Assembly (NCBI RefSeq): GCF_003112455.1 | Contig: NZ_BDQX01000108.1 | Span: forward strand, 20,612-84,611 | Source of the DNA: Paenibacillus agaridevorans | Lineage (GTDB): Bacteria; Bacillota; Bacilli; Paenibacillales; Paenibacillaceae | Length of the DNA: 64,000 nucleotides | Reading direction: 5' to 3' | Shown here: positions 17,729 to 27,024 of the stretch, one piece after another | Position numbering within the stretch: the first letter of the stretch is position 1 | Layout of the letters: every line of letters begins with the position of its first letter | Translations under genes and position numbers: made by a program | The notes under the pieces: generated by a model | What the model was told of the DNA's origin: nothing | Databases searched by the model: none | The model's input: the letters and a program-made list of their open reading frames with translations, nothing else

Positions 17729-19824
17729 AAGTTGTGGAGAAGCTCAAGAACGGAAAGGTTTTTATCTGGATGCAATTGCTAGGCTTCGATAGAGAGGACT
17801 CCGATCGCGGGGCTGCGAGGTTTTTAGACCAAACTGGCTTTCTACCCGATGGCGCATGTGCGCTGCTGTTCCACCCCGATTTCGTCAATCAGTACAAGGG
17901 GATGGACGAGGAATACGAGCTTCCTGCCGATAATTGTGCTTATTACGGCATTCCGCGCAATGCGGAACGTGAAAGGCAGCCTTGGACGAATTACAACCTT
18001 CGCGACCTTTCCGGCAACTTGTCTGACAGCGGAACCGGGCTTTACGCGGGTATCATGGGGGTGTCCATCGGAGATTCCTTTCACCAAGAATGGATTAGTG
18101 ATCATCCAGAATTACAGTTTCATACGAGAGGCGGCAAACGGCGCGGTTTATTTGCGCTCAAACGCTTTAAAAATGGCGCTTACTACGAGGATTTTTTCGT
18201 AGAGCAGCTTTGTCGTACGCTAGTTGATTATGGATTTAAGGGTATACATCTTGCGGACGGTTTTAGCCCAAGCGGAAACATCTATCATGGCGACTACTCG
18301 ACCGATATGGTTACACAGTTTATCGACCATACAGGGCTGATTCTGCCTGACGGTATTGTTGCGGCTCTTGGGGATGATGAAGCGGAAGCGGAGGACGCCC
18401 GCGCAGACTGGATTTGGAAAAATGTCCGCGCGGAGTGGATCGAATTCATGTGCTGGCGATGGGAAAGCTTCTTTAAAAAAATCTGCGCGCGCGTTCACGC
18501 AATCGGACGCGAAGTGATGGTGCTTGGCATGTACTGTACGGATCCATTCGAGACGAAGTATTGTCTTGGCACGGATTTGGCTCGCATCATGAATGCTGGC
18601 GTTGATTACCTCACCGCCAATATTTTGCCGACCAGTTGTTTTATCGCGTCTCCTTGGGATACGCAAGATTACTATTTCCACCGCTATATGGCTATTGCTC
18701 CGATTACCGCGGCACATATTCGACAAGGCCATCTGGTTTCGATGGTTGGTCTGCAGGATGCAACTGAGGAATGGGATATGATGAAACATGTGCCCTGTCT
18801 GCACGAACGTGATCTTTATACAATGATGGCCTACCAGCTTGCAGAGAAGGGCGGTTCGCGACGTGCTCTTGAAGGTTATTTCCTGTGTCTTGGCGACGGA
18901 ATCAAACGCGCCGATTGGGACTGGGAACGAGAACGCATGGAAATCGCCTTCTCCGCAGATGTCGATCGAACGCTCTCGCCTACGATGCTCTGGTCCGATC
19001 ATGCTTATGAGAACATGTTGGCTGAATACATCCAAACACGTCGTTGGACACCTTTCAAGCTATTCTACGAGCTTGCGAAGGCCGGAACTCATTGCGGCGC
19101 TTGCGTTCGTTCAGAGGATCTCGATTCGTTTACCGGTACATTGCTGGTTCCTGATTTTGATATGTTGTCGCTAGAAGAACAACGCAAAGTAGCGGCATAC
19201 GATCGTGGAGCGGTTGTATGTACAGCTCATGCAGGCTTCGAGCCTGCTGCTTACGGTATTCAACCAACCATTTTGTTCGCGGACCGCTTTAGCAATCGGC
19301 CGTTGACTGCGTTCGCTTTCGGCGCATCGCCGGATGAGGATACCCGTGCGGCAATCGAAGCTCTGTTAACGCAAGATGACGGCAAACCGAATCTGGAAGG
19401 CGATCCCGCCGATGCGCCGGATTTTCCCTATACGCTTGTCGACACTCTGCCATTCGTCAAGGTAACAACAGGCTTTCGCGACGCACTTGCCCGGCTCCTT
19501 CTTGATATTGGCGACTGTCCGTTAACCTGCGATAAACCTTATCTGGCCTATCGGCTTAAGGATGGTACATGCCGTCTCTACTTGTTTAATGACAACGACG
19601 TTCATTACCGGCGCGCTTTTGTTACGATGAAAGAGCCTGTCGCGGATACACGGACTGTCTCCAGCTTTCCTATTTTGCCGGTCCGTTACAAGGATGCGGC
19701 AACAGGCGGGCTTACCCACCATTATGTTGGCGGGTCAACCTATAAGCAGAGTTTTGAGGTCAAGCTTCAACCTGGCGGGGTTACCCTCATAGATGTGTAT
19801 CCCGAAGCTAAAACCTCCATTTAA
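17725..19824 (+). CDS. Unrecognised glycosidase-like TIM-barrel protein
   Basis: 699 residues, no signal peptide. It opens GKVFIWMQLLGFDRED and contains features typical of a barrel hydrolase (GFKGIHLADGFSPSGNIYHG; EWIEFMCWRWESFF; VMVLGMYCTDPFE) followed by beta-rich C-terminal sequence (LYLFNDNDVHYRRAFV) resembling the tail of alpha-galactosidase/GH42-like proteins. I cannot assign a CAZy family. The GTG start at 17725 overlaps the esterase stop; GTG 17734 is an alternative. Its place in an oligosaccharide importer operon suggests it cleaves the imported glycan; this is inference. A terminator at 19846 ends the operon. Confidence 0.7.
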   Translation: MKVVEKLKNGKVFIWMQLLGFDREDSDRGAARFLDQTGFLPDGACALLFHPDFVNQYKGMDEEYELPADNCAYYGIPRNAERERQPWTNYNLRDLSGNLSDSGTGLYAGIMGVSIGDSFHQEWISDHPELQFHTRGGKRRGLFALKRFKNGAYYEDFFVEQLCRTLVDYGFKGIHLADGFSPSGNIYHGDYSTDMVTQFIDHTGLILPDGIVAALGDDEAEAEDARADWIWKNVRAEWIEFMCWRWESFFKKICARVHAIGREVMVLGMYCTDPFETKYCLGTDLARIMNAGVDYLTANILPTSCFIASPWDTQDYYFHRYMAIAPITAAHIRQGHLVSMVGLQDATEEWDMMKHVPCLHERDLYTMMAYQLAEKGGSRRALEGYFLCLGDGIKRADWDWERERMEIAFSADVDRTLSPTMLWSDHAYENMLAEYIQTRRWTPFKLFYELAKAGTHCGACVRSEDLDSFTGTLLVPDFDMLSLEEQRKVAAYDRGAVVCTAHAGFEPAAYGIQPTILFADRFSNRPLTAFAFGASPDEDTRAAIEALLTQDDGKPNLEGDPADAPDFPYTLVDTLPFVKVTTGFRDALARLLLDIGDCPLTCDKPYLAYRLKDGTCRLYLFNDNDVHYRRAFVTMKEPVADTRTVSSFPILPVRYKDAATGGLTHHYVGGSTYKQSFEVKLQPGGVTLIDVYPEAKTSI

Positions 19825-19845
19825 GGCCGTTACAATGAACGCTGC

Positions 19846-19883
19846 AGCCGCTCAGAATCCCTTTCGGGAAGCGAGCGGCTTTT
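19846..19883 (+). terminator. Terminator of the importer operon
   Basis: AGCCGCTC pairs with GAGCGGCT, with an inner CCC/GGG stem, followed by TTTTC. It lies 22 bp after the stop of the glycosidase-like gene. Confidence 0.75.
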
Positions 19884-19930
19884 CAAATTATAGGAAGGAC
19901 ACGAAGGGTTTCTTCTTGTCCCTCTAATCA

Positions 19931-19994
19931 GTAGCCAAAAGATAGTAAAGTGGAAATCGGAAAGTGGTTACCCGTTTAAGAGTGACAGTATAAT
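19931..19994 (+). promoter_or_regulatory. Regulon operator and promoter copy 4 (large SLH protein)
   Basis: GTAGCCAAAAGATAGTAAA at 19931, GTGGAAATCGG at 19950, AAGTGGTTA at 19961-19969 and TATAAT at 19989-19994. It lies 52 bp before the ATG of the SLH gene and ties that surface protein to the same regulon as the importer and enzymes. Confidence 0.75.
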
Positions 19995-20045
19995 AAGCTC
20001 GTCAGAAGAGAATATCTTCTACCAATTTAAATGGGAGGGATTGTA

Positions 20046-23000
20046 ATGAGATTGGTCAAAATGGTATGCACGCTGGTTCTCTGCCTGACACTGTTGCCCG
20101 TATCCGGTATAGGAAGCGTGAACGTGCACGCGGCAACTGAGTCGGATATGCCTGTCGCAGTCGCGGACACACTGGGTGTAGAACCGCTGAATCGCGCATC
20201 CGGCACCCAGGTTGCGGGAAGCGATGTTGAAGCGGGAGGCGTGCAGTGGACGGCTAGTCCGTCACTGGTCTATTACGAGGACGAGAATGAAAGCTATGTG
20301 ACTAGCGGCAGCGCTGAAATGCTTGCTAATGCAAGTGTGCCCTTTCGTTCGGTTGGAGAGATTGCTAGCATAGAAGCGGAGATTAAGCCGTCAGGGGTGA
20401 CAGATTGGGTAGGGCTTGGACTGCTGAAGGGGACTGGTCCGATCTGGCAGGATGGAACGGTATGGATCTATGTCAATAAGAATGGAGAGTACCAGGCTTT
20501 CGTTAATGGCACCAAATATTTGGTGAAGTCCGGGGCGCTGCTCACATTTGATGCAAGCGGTTACACTAAAGTTAAGGTGCAGTTAAATGCGGCGGATGCT
20601 ACGATCTCCATCTGGCTCAATGAAGAGCTTGTTGTAAATCAGCATGACATTAGCGGGATTGAAGGGTTCTCTCCGAACATATCGCATGCGGGCTTTGTGC
20701 TCAGCGGTGCGACAGCATATGGACAACGAGTGAAAAACCTGATCGTTCGGGGGGAAACATTGGCTATTTCGGATACGTTGGCAATCAATGGCACGAATCG
20801 CACAGTTGGCGCTTCTCTCAAGGAAAAGGAGACGGAGTTCGACGGCCGAAAGTGGGAAGCCGGTCAAAATCTGGTGTTTGCAGGGGATGAAAGCGAAAGC
20901 TATATTACCAGTTCGGTTCGAGGTTCATCCACTGCCAGTGTCCCATTTAAGTCCGTAGGACCGGTATCCAGCGTGGAGGCGGATATTTATCCGGCTGGCG
21001 TAGAGGACTGGATCGGATTGGGGCTGAATAAAGGTACGGGCGCCATGTGGCTGGACGGCCAAATATGGATTTACTTAAACAAGAACGGAGAATACCAGGC
21101 CTTTTTGGACCGGGCGCAAAATGTGGTCAAGAATGGAGTGGCTCCAGGATTTGATGCAAACGGCTATACGAGAGTGAAGGTCGAATATAATGCTTCAGAG
21201 CATACAGTCAGTATATGGATGAATGGCCAGATAATCGTGGATAAGCATGATGTTGGCCAGGTCGCAGGCTTCATTCCAGACATAAACTATGCGTCCTTCA
21301 TGTTCAGCAATGCGACTGCGAATGGCCAGAGGATCAAAAACTTTATCGTAAAGGGCGTAGCGGCTCCCATGGAGCCTGAATATCCAGCTGATCTGGAGCC
21401 GTTCCCGCCAAGCGACTTCCCGATCGGGGTTTTCGAGGATGCGCTCCTGATAAGAGGCAATAAACAAAGATTTAAGGAAATCATTGCAGATCTGCATAGC
21501 CATGGCTTGGACTCTATTATGATTACGAATGGCAATGTGGACGAAGACCACTTTATGTTCGAGGCAACTGATAAATACGGTGTGGGCGTGCATTACGGAC
21601 CGCATGCGAATACGTATGACTGGATGCACAGCGAGGCTGCCGATCCGCAGCAATTTCAACCTATCGCGGATAATATTATTAATAAATTAAAAGATCATCC
21701 GAGCATCAAGAGTATTAACCTGTCGGATGAACCGTTCCTTGAGGCATTAAACAATCATGTCGTCGCAACGGAATATTTTCATGAAAATGCCCCGGGGCTG
21801 AAAATTTCCACTCCGCTCATCGGTTTGGACCGGGTAGGGCCTATCTTTACTGCGGCTGGTCTGGATACATTGCTTATTGACGTATACCCTGCCGCGAAGC
21901 ACAATCCGATTGGCGACTTTACGTTGAATGCGTTCGGTTATTCGGCATGGGATTTTGTCAGCTATGTCCGCAAAGTAGTAGAAGAAAAGCCGGAAGATAC
22001 TCCTTTATGGATGATACTGCAAGCGTTTAAAGTTGAAGCAGGACGCTTCTCCTTACGGACACCTGTATTGGGTGAACTGAGAATGCAGAACTGGATGGCT
22101 ATAGGAGAAGGAGCTACGGGCATATTCTGGTTTATTTATGGCACACAGCAAAGCTGGCTTGGACTTGAGGACAGCCCTGCTCATTATGATGAAGTAAGCT
22201 CGTTAGCGAATCGCGTTCGGCCTTTGAAAGAGACTTTATTGAATGCAAAGAAGGATGAGGATCGATTTACAGTCGCGGGAACCGGTAACACGAAGCCATA
22301 TGTAAGTACATTGGTGAAACGGGACGGGAGCAAGTCCTACGTGGTCGCTGTGAACACGGATGCCGAACAGCAACAGGATCTGACGCTAAGCTCAGCTTAC
22401 TATACAGGCAGCTTGAAGGACCTGGAAACGGGAGAGATTTATGAAATTGGAACTTCCGCAATCAGCTTCTTGCCGGGAGACGGCAAATTGTTCGAAGTGA
22501 TCCCGACGACTTCCAGAACTAGCCCGGTTGTTCAATTATCGACTCCTGATCAAGGAACGATTTTGTCGGAGAATGGTGCGCTTACGCTTCAAGCAAGCGC
22601 AACCGATCCGCAAGGTATTGCCAAAGTCGAGTTCTGGGCAAATGGAAAGAGAATAGGAACAGCCGCATCTGCTCCTTTCAAGATGGAATGGAAAGAGCTG
22701 AAGGCGGGCAGCTACACCATAACGGCAAAAGCAATCAGCGGTCAAGGGGTTGCCGCCCAATCGCAACCCGTCCATATTATGGTGCTCGGCAGCGGAAACC
22801 AGGTGCAGAATCCTTCCTTTGAGGAAGGTGAGAATAACGAAGGCATCCCAGCGGGATGGACGTTCCCGTCTTCCGTTAATCCCGTTCTGGATACGAGTGC
22901 TTCGCGCTCCGGCGGGACATCCCTGCAAATAGCTGGAGCTGCCTCAGGTACCGTTATGAGACAAAGCGTAAATCTGGAGCCGTACAAGGAGTATGAGCTG

Positions 23001-25124
23001 AGTGCATGGGTCAAAACGGATCAGATTAAGGGGACGGGCTTGTCCTTGCGTATGTCCGTAGAAGGAACCGCAACTTATCGATATGAATCCGAACCGCTGT
23101 TCGGCACCAAGGGATGGACACGTCTGGTTACGCGCTTTATGACGCCGACCGTCGTGAACAACGGATGGATAGATATTCGCTTAGACTCCCTATCAGCTCC
23201 TGGTACGGTATGGCTGGATGACATTAGTCTTACTGCTACGGGCAGGGACATGTTTGTCGACGATCTTGCCCTTCACTGGACCTTCGATGAAGGCAGAGGC
23301 ACAAACGCCTATGACTCGACTGCTCTTGCCAGACATGGCAGCATTATAAGAACAGTTGATGGCGTTCCAACGAATGAGATTCCTTGGGTTCCTGCGTATT
23401 ATTCCGGTAAAATCGGAAGCAACTCGATGTACCTGGATGGGGGCATTAATTATGTAGCCAATCAGGAAACCGGCGTGCTCGATGAACAAAGCTTCACGAT
23501 CGCAACATGGTTGAAGCCTTATGAGAACGGGCGGCGGATGGTTATTTACTCTAATAAAAACGTCGTATTGGAGATCAATGAAGCAGGAGCGCTGCAACTC
23601 AAAATGTTGTCAGACCCTGCAGAGGGAGTATGGACTACTGTAGCAGGAGGGCCGGTTTCCACAAATAACTGGTCGCATGTCGCGGTTGTATACGATGCAG
23701 AAGCAGGAGCGGCATTATATATAAATGGTGATTTGGCGAGTGAACCTAACAATGCGACATACCTCTCACAGGGTTCCTCAGGCACTGTATTGGGTACATC
23801 GTTGCAAGAGACAGGCGTGAATTTCCACGGCTATCTGGATGATTTTCGTATCTATCAGCGGAAGCTGAGTGCAACTGAATTGAAGCGTCTGATTTTGAAT
23901 GCTGAATATGATGAGAACACACAGGAAGAGCCGGGCAATGGCAACGGTAACGGTAACGGAAATGGTAATGGTAACGGTAATGGCAACGGTAATGGCTCAG
24001 GAAGTGGCAGTGGAACCGGGGGGAATTCAGGTTCTGGCCTTGCGGCAGTTGCAATCGAGGACGGCATCGCGGTTGTTCGCATGAAAGATAGCCAGAAGTC
24101 GGTTACAATACCGATAAGCCAGATTTCTGGATACCCATTGCAGGTTCAAACAGGAGAAGCACTGTTAAAGATTGAATCAGCTGAGTTAAACGCCTTGCTG
24201 GGCAGAACGGGCAATACGGCAGGCGCGACTTTGGAGATTGAGTTTGCGCAAGCAAGTGAGCAAGTATTAAAGGAAGCTGCTGGCAAAAAAACGGATAATG
24301 CTATTCGCATCTTGAGTCCAGCTTATACCGTATCGGTCTGGCTTGTTACGGCCGATGGCACGAAGATCAAGCTTGAACAAACGGTTGCTGGCGTAAGCTT
24401 GGAGCTCCCATTACTGGCAAGCGACATCGACAGTAAATTAACGGGTATTTACGAGTATGATATTTTGAATAAGAAATGGGTTTATAATGGAGGCTTCGTA
24501 AAATCGGAACCGGCACGAATTACTCTTAAGCTTAAACAAATCAGCCCGCATTCTTATGTGGCAATGGAGTACAAGAAGAATTATGCAGATGTTCCGAGCA
24601 TGCATTGGGCCATGGAGGCCATTCAAACTTTGGCGGCAAGGCAAGTAATCAATTGGGAGAACGGCAGCCGTTTTAACCCGTCGGGTCTGATTACCCGTGC
24701 AGAATTTGTGGCTATGCTGGTTCGCAGCATGCAATTGGACATTCCGGAAGATGGGCAAACAGCGTTTACGGATGTTGATGCAAATGCCTGGTATGCGGGC
24801 AGCATTAAAGCAGCTGTTGCTGCAGGATTGGTAACCGGGATTGACCAGGGGCGGTTTGCTCCCGAACGGCACATTAGTCGTGCGGAGATGGCGGTGCTGA
24901 TGTCCAGAGCGCTTGGCCTGACGATCCAGCCTTCTGCAAGTGCCGCATTCAGCGATTCGCAACAAATCCCAGCATGGGCAATCGGACATGTAGCTGCCTT
25001 GCATCAAGCCGGATACATCAAGGGAAAAGGTAACAACATGTTTGTGCCTGAAGTGAAGGCGACGCGTGCGGAAGTGGCAATGATGCTGTTTCAAATGCTG
25101 ACATTGGAGCCAGGCTTGAAGTAA
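20046..25124 (+). CDS. Giant SLH-anchored surface protein with duplicated domain and glycosidase-like barrel
   Basis: 1692 residues; ATG 20046 follows GGGAGGG. Signal peptide about 1-30. Two homologous ~190-residue beta domains (about 49-237 and 240-438; shared NKNGEYQAF, HAGFV/YASFM, GQRxKNxIV) may be ConA/DUF1080-like binding modules. A TIM-barrel-like region at about 450-735 has NLSDEPF as a possible catalytic-acid motif. Then an Ig-like domain (about 822-908), a CenC-like carbohydrate-binding domain (NPSFEEG, about 917-1067), a LamG domain (about 1072-1283), a Gly-Asn linker (about 1296-1328), a beta domain, and three SLH motifs from about 1515. It probably binds and trims polysaccharide at the cell surface, supplying the importer encoded upstream. 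Confidence 0.88.
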   Translation: MRLVKMVCTLVLCLTLLPVSGIGSVNVHAATESDMPVAVADTLGVEPLNRASGTQVAGSDVEAGGVQWTASPSLVYYEDENESYVTSGSAEMLANASVPFRSVGEIASIEAEIKPSGVTDWVGLGLLKGTGPIWQDGTVWIYVNKNGEYQAFVNGTKYLVKSGALLTFDASGYTKVKVQLNAADATISIWLNEELVVNQHDISGIEGFSPNISHAGFVLSGATAYGQRVKNLIVRGETLAISDTLAINGTNRTVGASLKEKETEFDGRKWEAGQNLVFAGDESESYITSSVRGSSTASVPFKSVGPVSSVEADIYPAGVEDWIGLGLNKGTGAMWLDGQIWIYLNKNGEYQAFLDRAQNVVKNGVAPGFDANGYTRVKVEYNASEHTVSIWMNGQIIVDKHDVGQVAGFIPDINYASFMFSNATANGQRIKNFIVKGVAAPMEPEYPADLEPFPPSDFPIGVFEDALLIRGNKQRFKEIIADLHSHGLDSIMITNGNVDEDHFMFEATDKYGVGVHYGPHANTYDWMHSEAADPQQFQPIADNIINKLKDHPSIKSINLSDEPFLEALNNHVVATEYFHENAPGLKISTPLIGLDRVGPIFTAAGLDTLLIDVYPAAKHNPIGDFTLNAFGYSAWDFVSYVRKVVEEKPEDTPLWMILQAFKVEAGRFSLRTPVLGELRMQNWMAIGEGATGIFWFIYGTQQSWLGLEDSPAHYDEVSSLANRVRPLKETLLNAKKDEDRFTVAGTGNTKPYVSTLVKRDGSKSYVVAVNTDAEQQQDLTLSSAYYTGSLKDLETGEIYEIGTSAISFLPGDGKLFEVIPTTSRTSPVVQLSTPDQGTILSENGALTLQASATDPQGIAKVEFWANGKRIGTAASAPFKMEWKELKAGSYTITAKAISGQGVAAQSQPVHIMVLGSGNQVQNPSFEEGENNEGIPAGWTFPSSVNPVLDTSASRSGGTSLQIAGAASGTVMRQSVNLEPYKEYELSAWVKTDQIKGTGLSLRMSVEGTATYRYESEPLFGTKGWTRLVTRFMTPTVVNNGWIDIRLDSLSAPGTVWLDDISLTATGRDMFVDDLALHWTFDEGRGTNAYDSTALARHGSIIRTVDGVPTNEIPWVPAYYSGKIGSNSMYLDGGINYVANQETGVLDEQSFTIATWLKPYENGRRMVIYSNKNVVLEINEAGALQLKMLSDPAEGVWTTVAGGPVSTNNWSHVAVVYDAEAGAALYINGDLASEPNNATYLSQGSSGTVLGTSLQETGVNFHGYLDDFRIYQRKLSATELKRLILNAEYDENTQEEPGNGNGNGNGNGNGNGNGNGNGSGSGSGTGGNSGSGLAAVAIEDGIAVVRMKDSQKSVTIPISQISGYPLQVQTGEALLKIESAELNALLGRTGNTAGATLEIEFAQASEQVLKEAAGKKTDNAIRILSPAYTVSVWLVTADGTKIKLEQTVAGVSLELPLLASDIDSKLTGIYEYDILNKKWVYNGGFVKSEPARITLKLKQISPHSYVAMEYKKNYADVPSMHWAMEAIQTLAARQVINWENGSRFNPSGLITRAEFVAMLVRSMQLDIPEDGQTAFTDVDANAWYAGSIKAAVAAGLVTGIDQGRFAPERHISRAEMAVLMSRALGLTIQPSASAAFSDSQQIPAWAIGHVAALHQAGYIKGKGNNMFVPEVKATRAEVAMMLFQMLTLEPGLK

Positions 25125-25146
25125 ATAACAGAGCATTAATTCGCCG

Positions 25147-25193
25147 CATGTAGAAAAACCAGTCCATCCAAATCGGACTGGTTTTTCTACATG
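25147..25193. terminator. Perfect bidirectional terminator
   Basis: CATGTAGAAAAACCAGTCC pairs with GGACTGGTTTTTCTACATG without mismatch (19 bp, 9-nt loop). A-tract and T-tract flank the GC core on both sides, so it can stop the SLH transcript and the convergent one. Confidence 0.9.
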
Positions 25194-25209
25194 CCCAAAA
25201 GATTATCCT

Positions 25210-25446
25210 TCAGGGGCTATTTTGCATAAAAAACCACCAAGCGGGATGAACGACATTAATTCTTATAAGCGTCTGCTCCGTTTGCGTTTGGAGATCAATC
25301 CAACGGATCGGAATGGTACCGTCTCCAAATGCAGTTGGCTCCCAGGCATATGTATCCGTAACAATATGGCGACCTTTGGGGTGTACGGTTGGTTGTCCAG
25401 AACCAGGCATACGATCGGTTATCATACGCAAATCCTTTCCATAATC
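25210..25446 (-). pseudogene. C-terminal remnant of a beta-propeller (oligogalacturonate-lyase/TolB-like) protein
   Basis: Immediately after the TGA of the next gene upstream on this strand, in the same frame, an open stretch reads DYGKDLRMITDRMPGSGQP, then THPKG-like HPKGRHIVTDTY and FGDGTIPIRWIDLQTQTEQT. This is the blade pattern (PGSGHPSxHPDGRxIxTDxY) of WD40-like oligogalacturonide-lyase/TolB proteins. It has no upstream partner and ends in unrelated residues (WWFFMQNSP). I read it as the 3' piece of a deleted gene whose breakpoint fell at the end of the GSDH-like gene. The family assignment is from memory of the motif only. Confidence 0.5.
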
Positions 25447-26859
25447 TCAAACGATCTCAAATACAGAGCCTTGGTTAAAATCCGTCACTTTTATAGAGTT
25501 GTAAACCCCTAGATATAGCCGGGTTTGATTCATATTTGCTCCTAGTGAAACATAATAAGCGGCTTGAGAGCCAAAATTATTCTCCGTTTCAATAATAGAA
25601 TAATCATTTGGTGTGCAATCCGCTTTTACCTTGGTATAAGCCAAAACACCCCTAACAGGGGAATTTGATTGTTTTTGAGCAAGATCGCTAAACACAACGC
25701 TCCCCATTAAATCGGGGATTCCATTCCCGCTATAGGCCTGAACGCCTGTGAGTGCCGTTCCTCCGAATTTATCGGGGCGGGGATCTTCATGATAGTAACT
25801 AGTAAGAGGCTGTAAACGCTGCACCGAAGTGCTCAAGGTCTCATCGTAATAGGCAATGGTTTTCTCCTTCAACCTCGCATTTGCAGGGCAGTCTCTTGGC
25901 ACACAAGTAGGCAACACGCCTTCCCAACCTCGCCAGCCAAAGTTGGCAAGTTCCTCTTGGATAAGCTCGGAACCCATTGTTGAGGCCTGAACGATTTGAG
26001 TAACAGGCATTGGTTTATAATGAACGAATGAAAAGACGGATTCCACCAGATCTTGTCCGACATTACCTGCGTATTTAACATACCGGTTATTGAACCTTTG
26101 ATAAGAAATGCCCGTAATATTGCGTACTCCTTTGGCAATGACCGTAAGCGATTCCTGAGTAGGCACGGGCAGTTCATTAAATCGAGTTACGACAGGAGGA
26201 GTACCGGTAAATGTATTTAAGCTTACATCGATTTCAATTATTTTTCCTGCGATTTCCATCATGTCTTGACTTAAATTAAAGGGGTCATAGGCCGATCCGC
26301 CATCTCCGGTCGTTAAAACCAGTTTTCCTGATTCAGGCGAAAAGTTTAAGCTGTTGATCCCATTATGATTTAAAAAGGGCCTTCTTAAAAGGAGCAGTGT
26401 TCGCCGTTTTTGGAGTTGTCCGTTCGGAAGCAGAATCCATTCTTCAACGGTATCAATATGGTCGTATTGTTTCTCCCTATTGATCCACTTTAGATTTAAA
26501 GTGCTGGCATCACAAGGGTTAGGCTTAAAAGATTCGGAAAAGGCTGCTGGGCCTTGGCTTCCGGCTACGGAGTAATGGAGGTAGAACAAACCGTTATAAT
26601 GAAATTGGGGGTGAAAAGCCAGACCTAACAGTCCTCGCTCGTCGTATCCGCCACTGGAGCCGCCTAGTTTTAAAATGTGCTGACGAATATCCGCAAATGT
26701 CCCGATAACTCCTTGTCTAATGTAAAAGATCTCTCCGACCTGGGTTGCAATAATGATGCTTTCGATCGAGTCCCCTGGAAAGATCGTTGTTTTTATGATC
26801 GTCGGCATATTTATCCCGCTAACAATGGGCTGTAAACGAACTTTAACTTTTTTCAACAT
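25447..26859 (-). CDS. GSDH/PQQ-type sugar dehydrogenase-like beta-propeller protein
   Basis: 470 residues. Family signs: GLLGLAFHPQFHYNGLFYLH, NHNGINSLNFSPESGKLVLT, TGDGGSAYDPFN, AGKIIEIDV, GVRNITGISYQ and GWRGWEGV, as in glucose/sorbosone dehydrogenases (PQQ-dependent oxidation of sugars) and eukaryotic HHIP. No signal peptide is obvious, unusual for a PQQ enzyme, so a non-enzymatic or exported-by-other-means role is possible. The start at 26859 follows GGGAGGG. No PQQ biosynthesis genes are in the window. Confidence 0.82.
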   Translation of the reverse strand: MLKKVKVRLQPIVSGINMPTIIKTTIFPGDSIESIIIATQVGEIFYIRQGVIGTFADIRQHILKLGGSSGGYDERGLLGLAFHPQFHYNGLFYLHYSVAGSQGPAAFSESFKPNPCDASTLNLKWINREKQYDHIDTVEEWILLPNGQLQKRRTLLLLRRPFLNHNGINSLNFSPESGKLVLTTGDGGSAYDPFNLSQDMMEIAGKIIEIDVSLNTFTGTPPVVTRFNELPVPTQESLTVIAKGVRNITGISYQRFNNRYVKYAGNVGQDLVESVFSFVHYKPMPVTQIVQASTMGSELIQEELANFGWRGWEGVLPTCVPRDCPANARLKEKTIAYYDETLSTSVQRLQPLTSYYHEDPRPDKFGGTALTGVQAYSGNGIPDLMGSVVFSDLAQKQSNSPVRGVLAYTKVKADCTPNDYSIIETENNFGSQAAYYVSLGANMNQTRLYLGVYNSIKVTDFNQGSVFEIV

Positions 26860-26976
26860 TGTATCCCTCCCGGACTTCGTTATCTTTATTAGCGTATGAT
26901 GGGGGTTGCTTGATTAGACAAAGCTTATTCCTCTTGAATTGAACCTCTATATGTAACATGAGCAATTGATTGCTAC

Positions 26977-27024
26977 AAAGCCGACGAAATTCAGATTTGT
27001 TCTGATTTCCGATCGGCTTTTTCA
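26977..27024 (+). terminator. Orphan terminator-like hairpin on the + strand
   Basis: AAAGCCGA...AAATTCAGA pairs with TCTGATTT...TCGGCTTTTT. The T-run is on the + strand, yet no + strand gene precedes it (the neighbour is on the minus strand). It sits 133 bp before the first DUF1259 gene, in the 297-bp gap 26860-27156, so it could be an attenuator in that gene's leader or end a small RNA. Confidence 0.5.
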
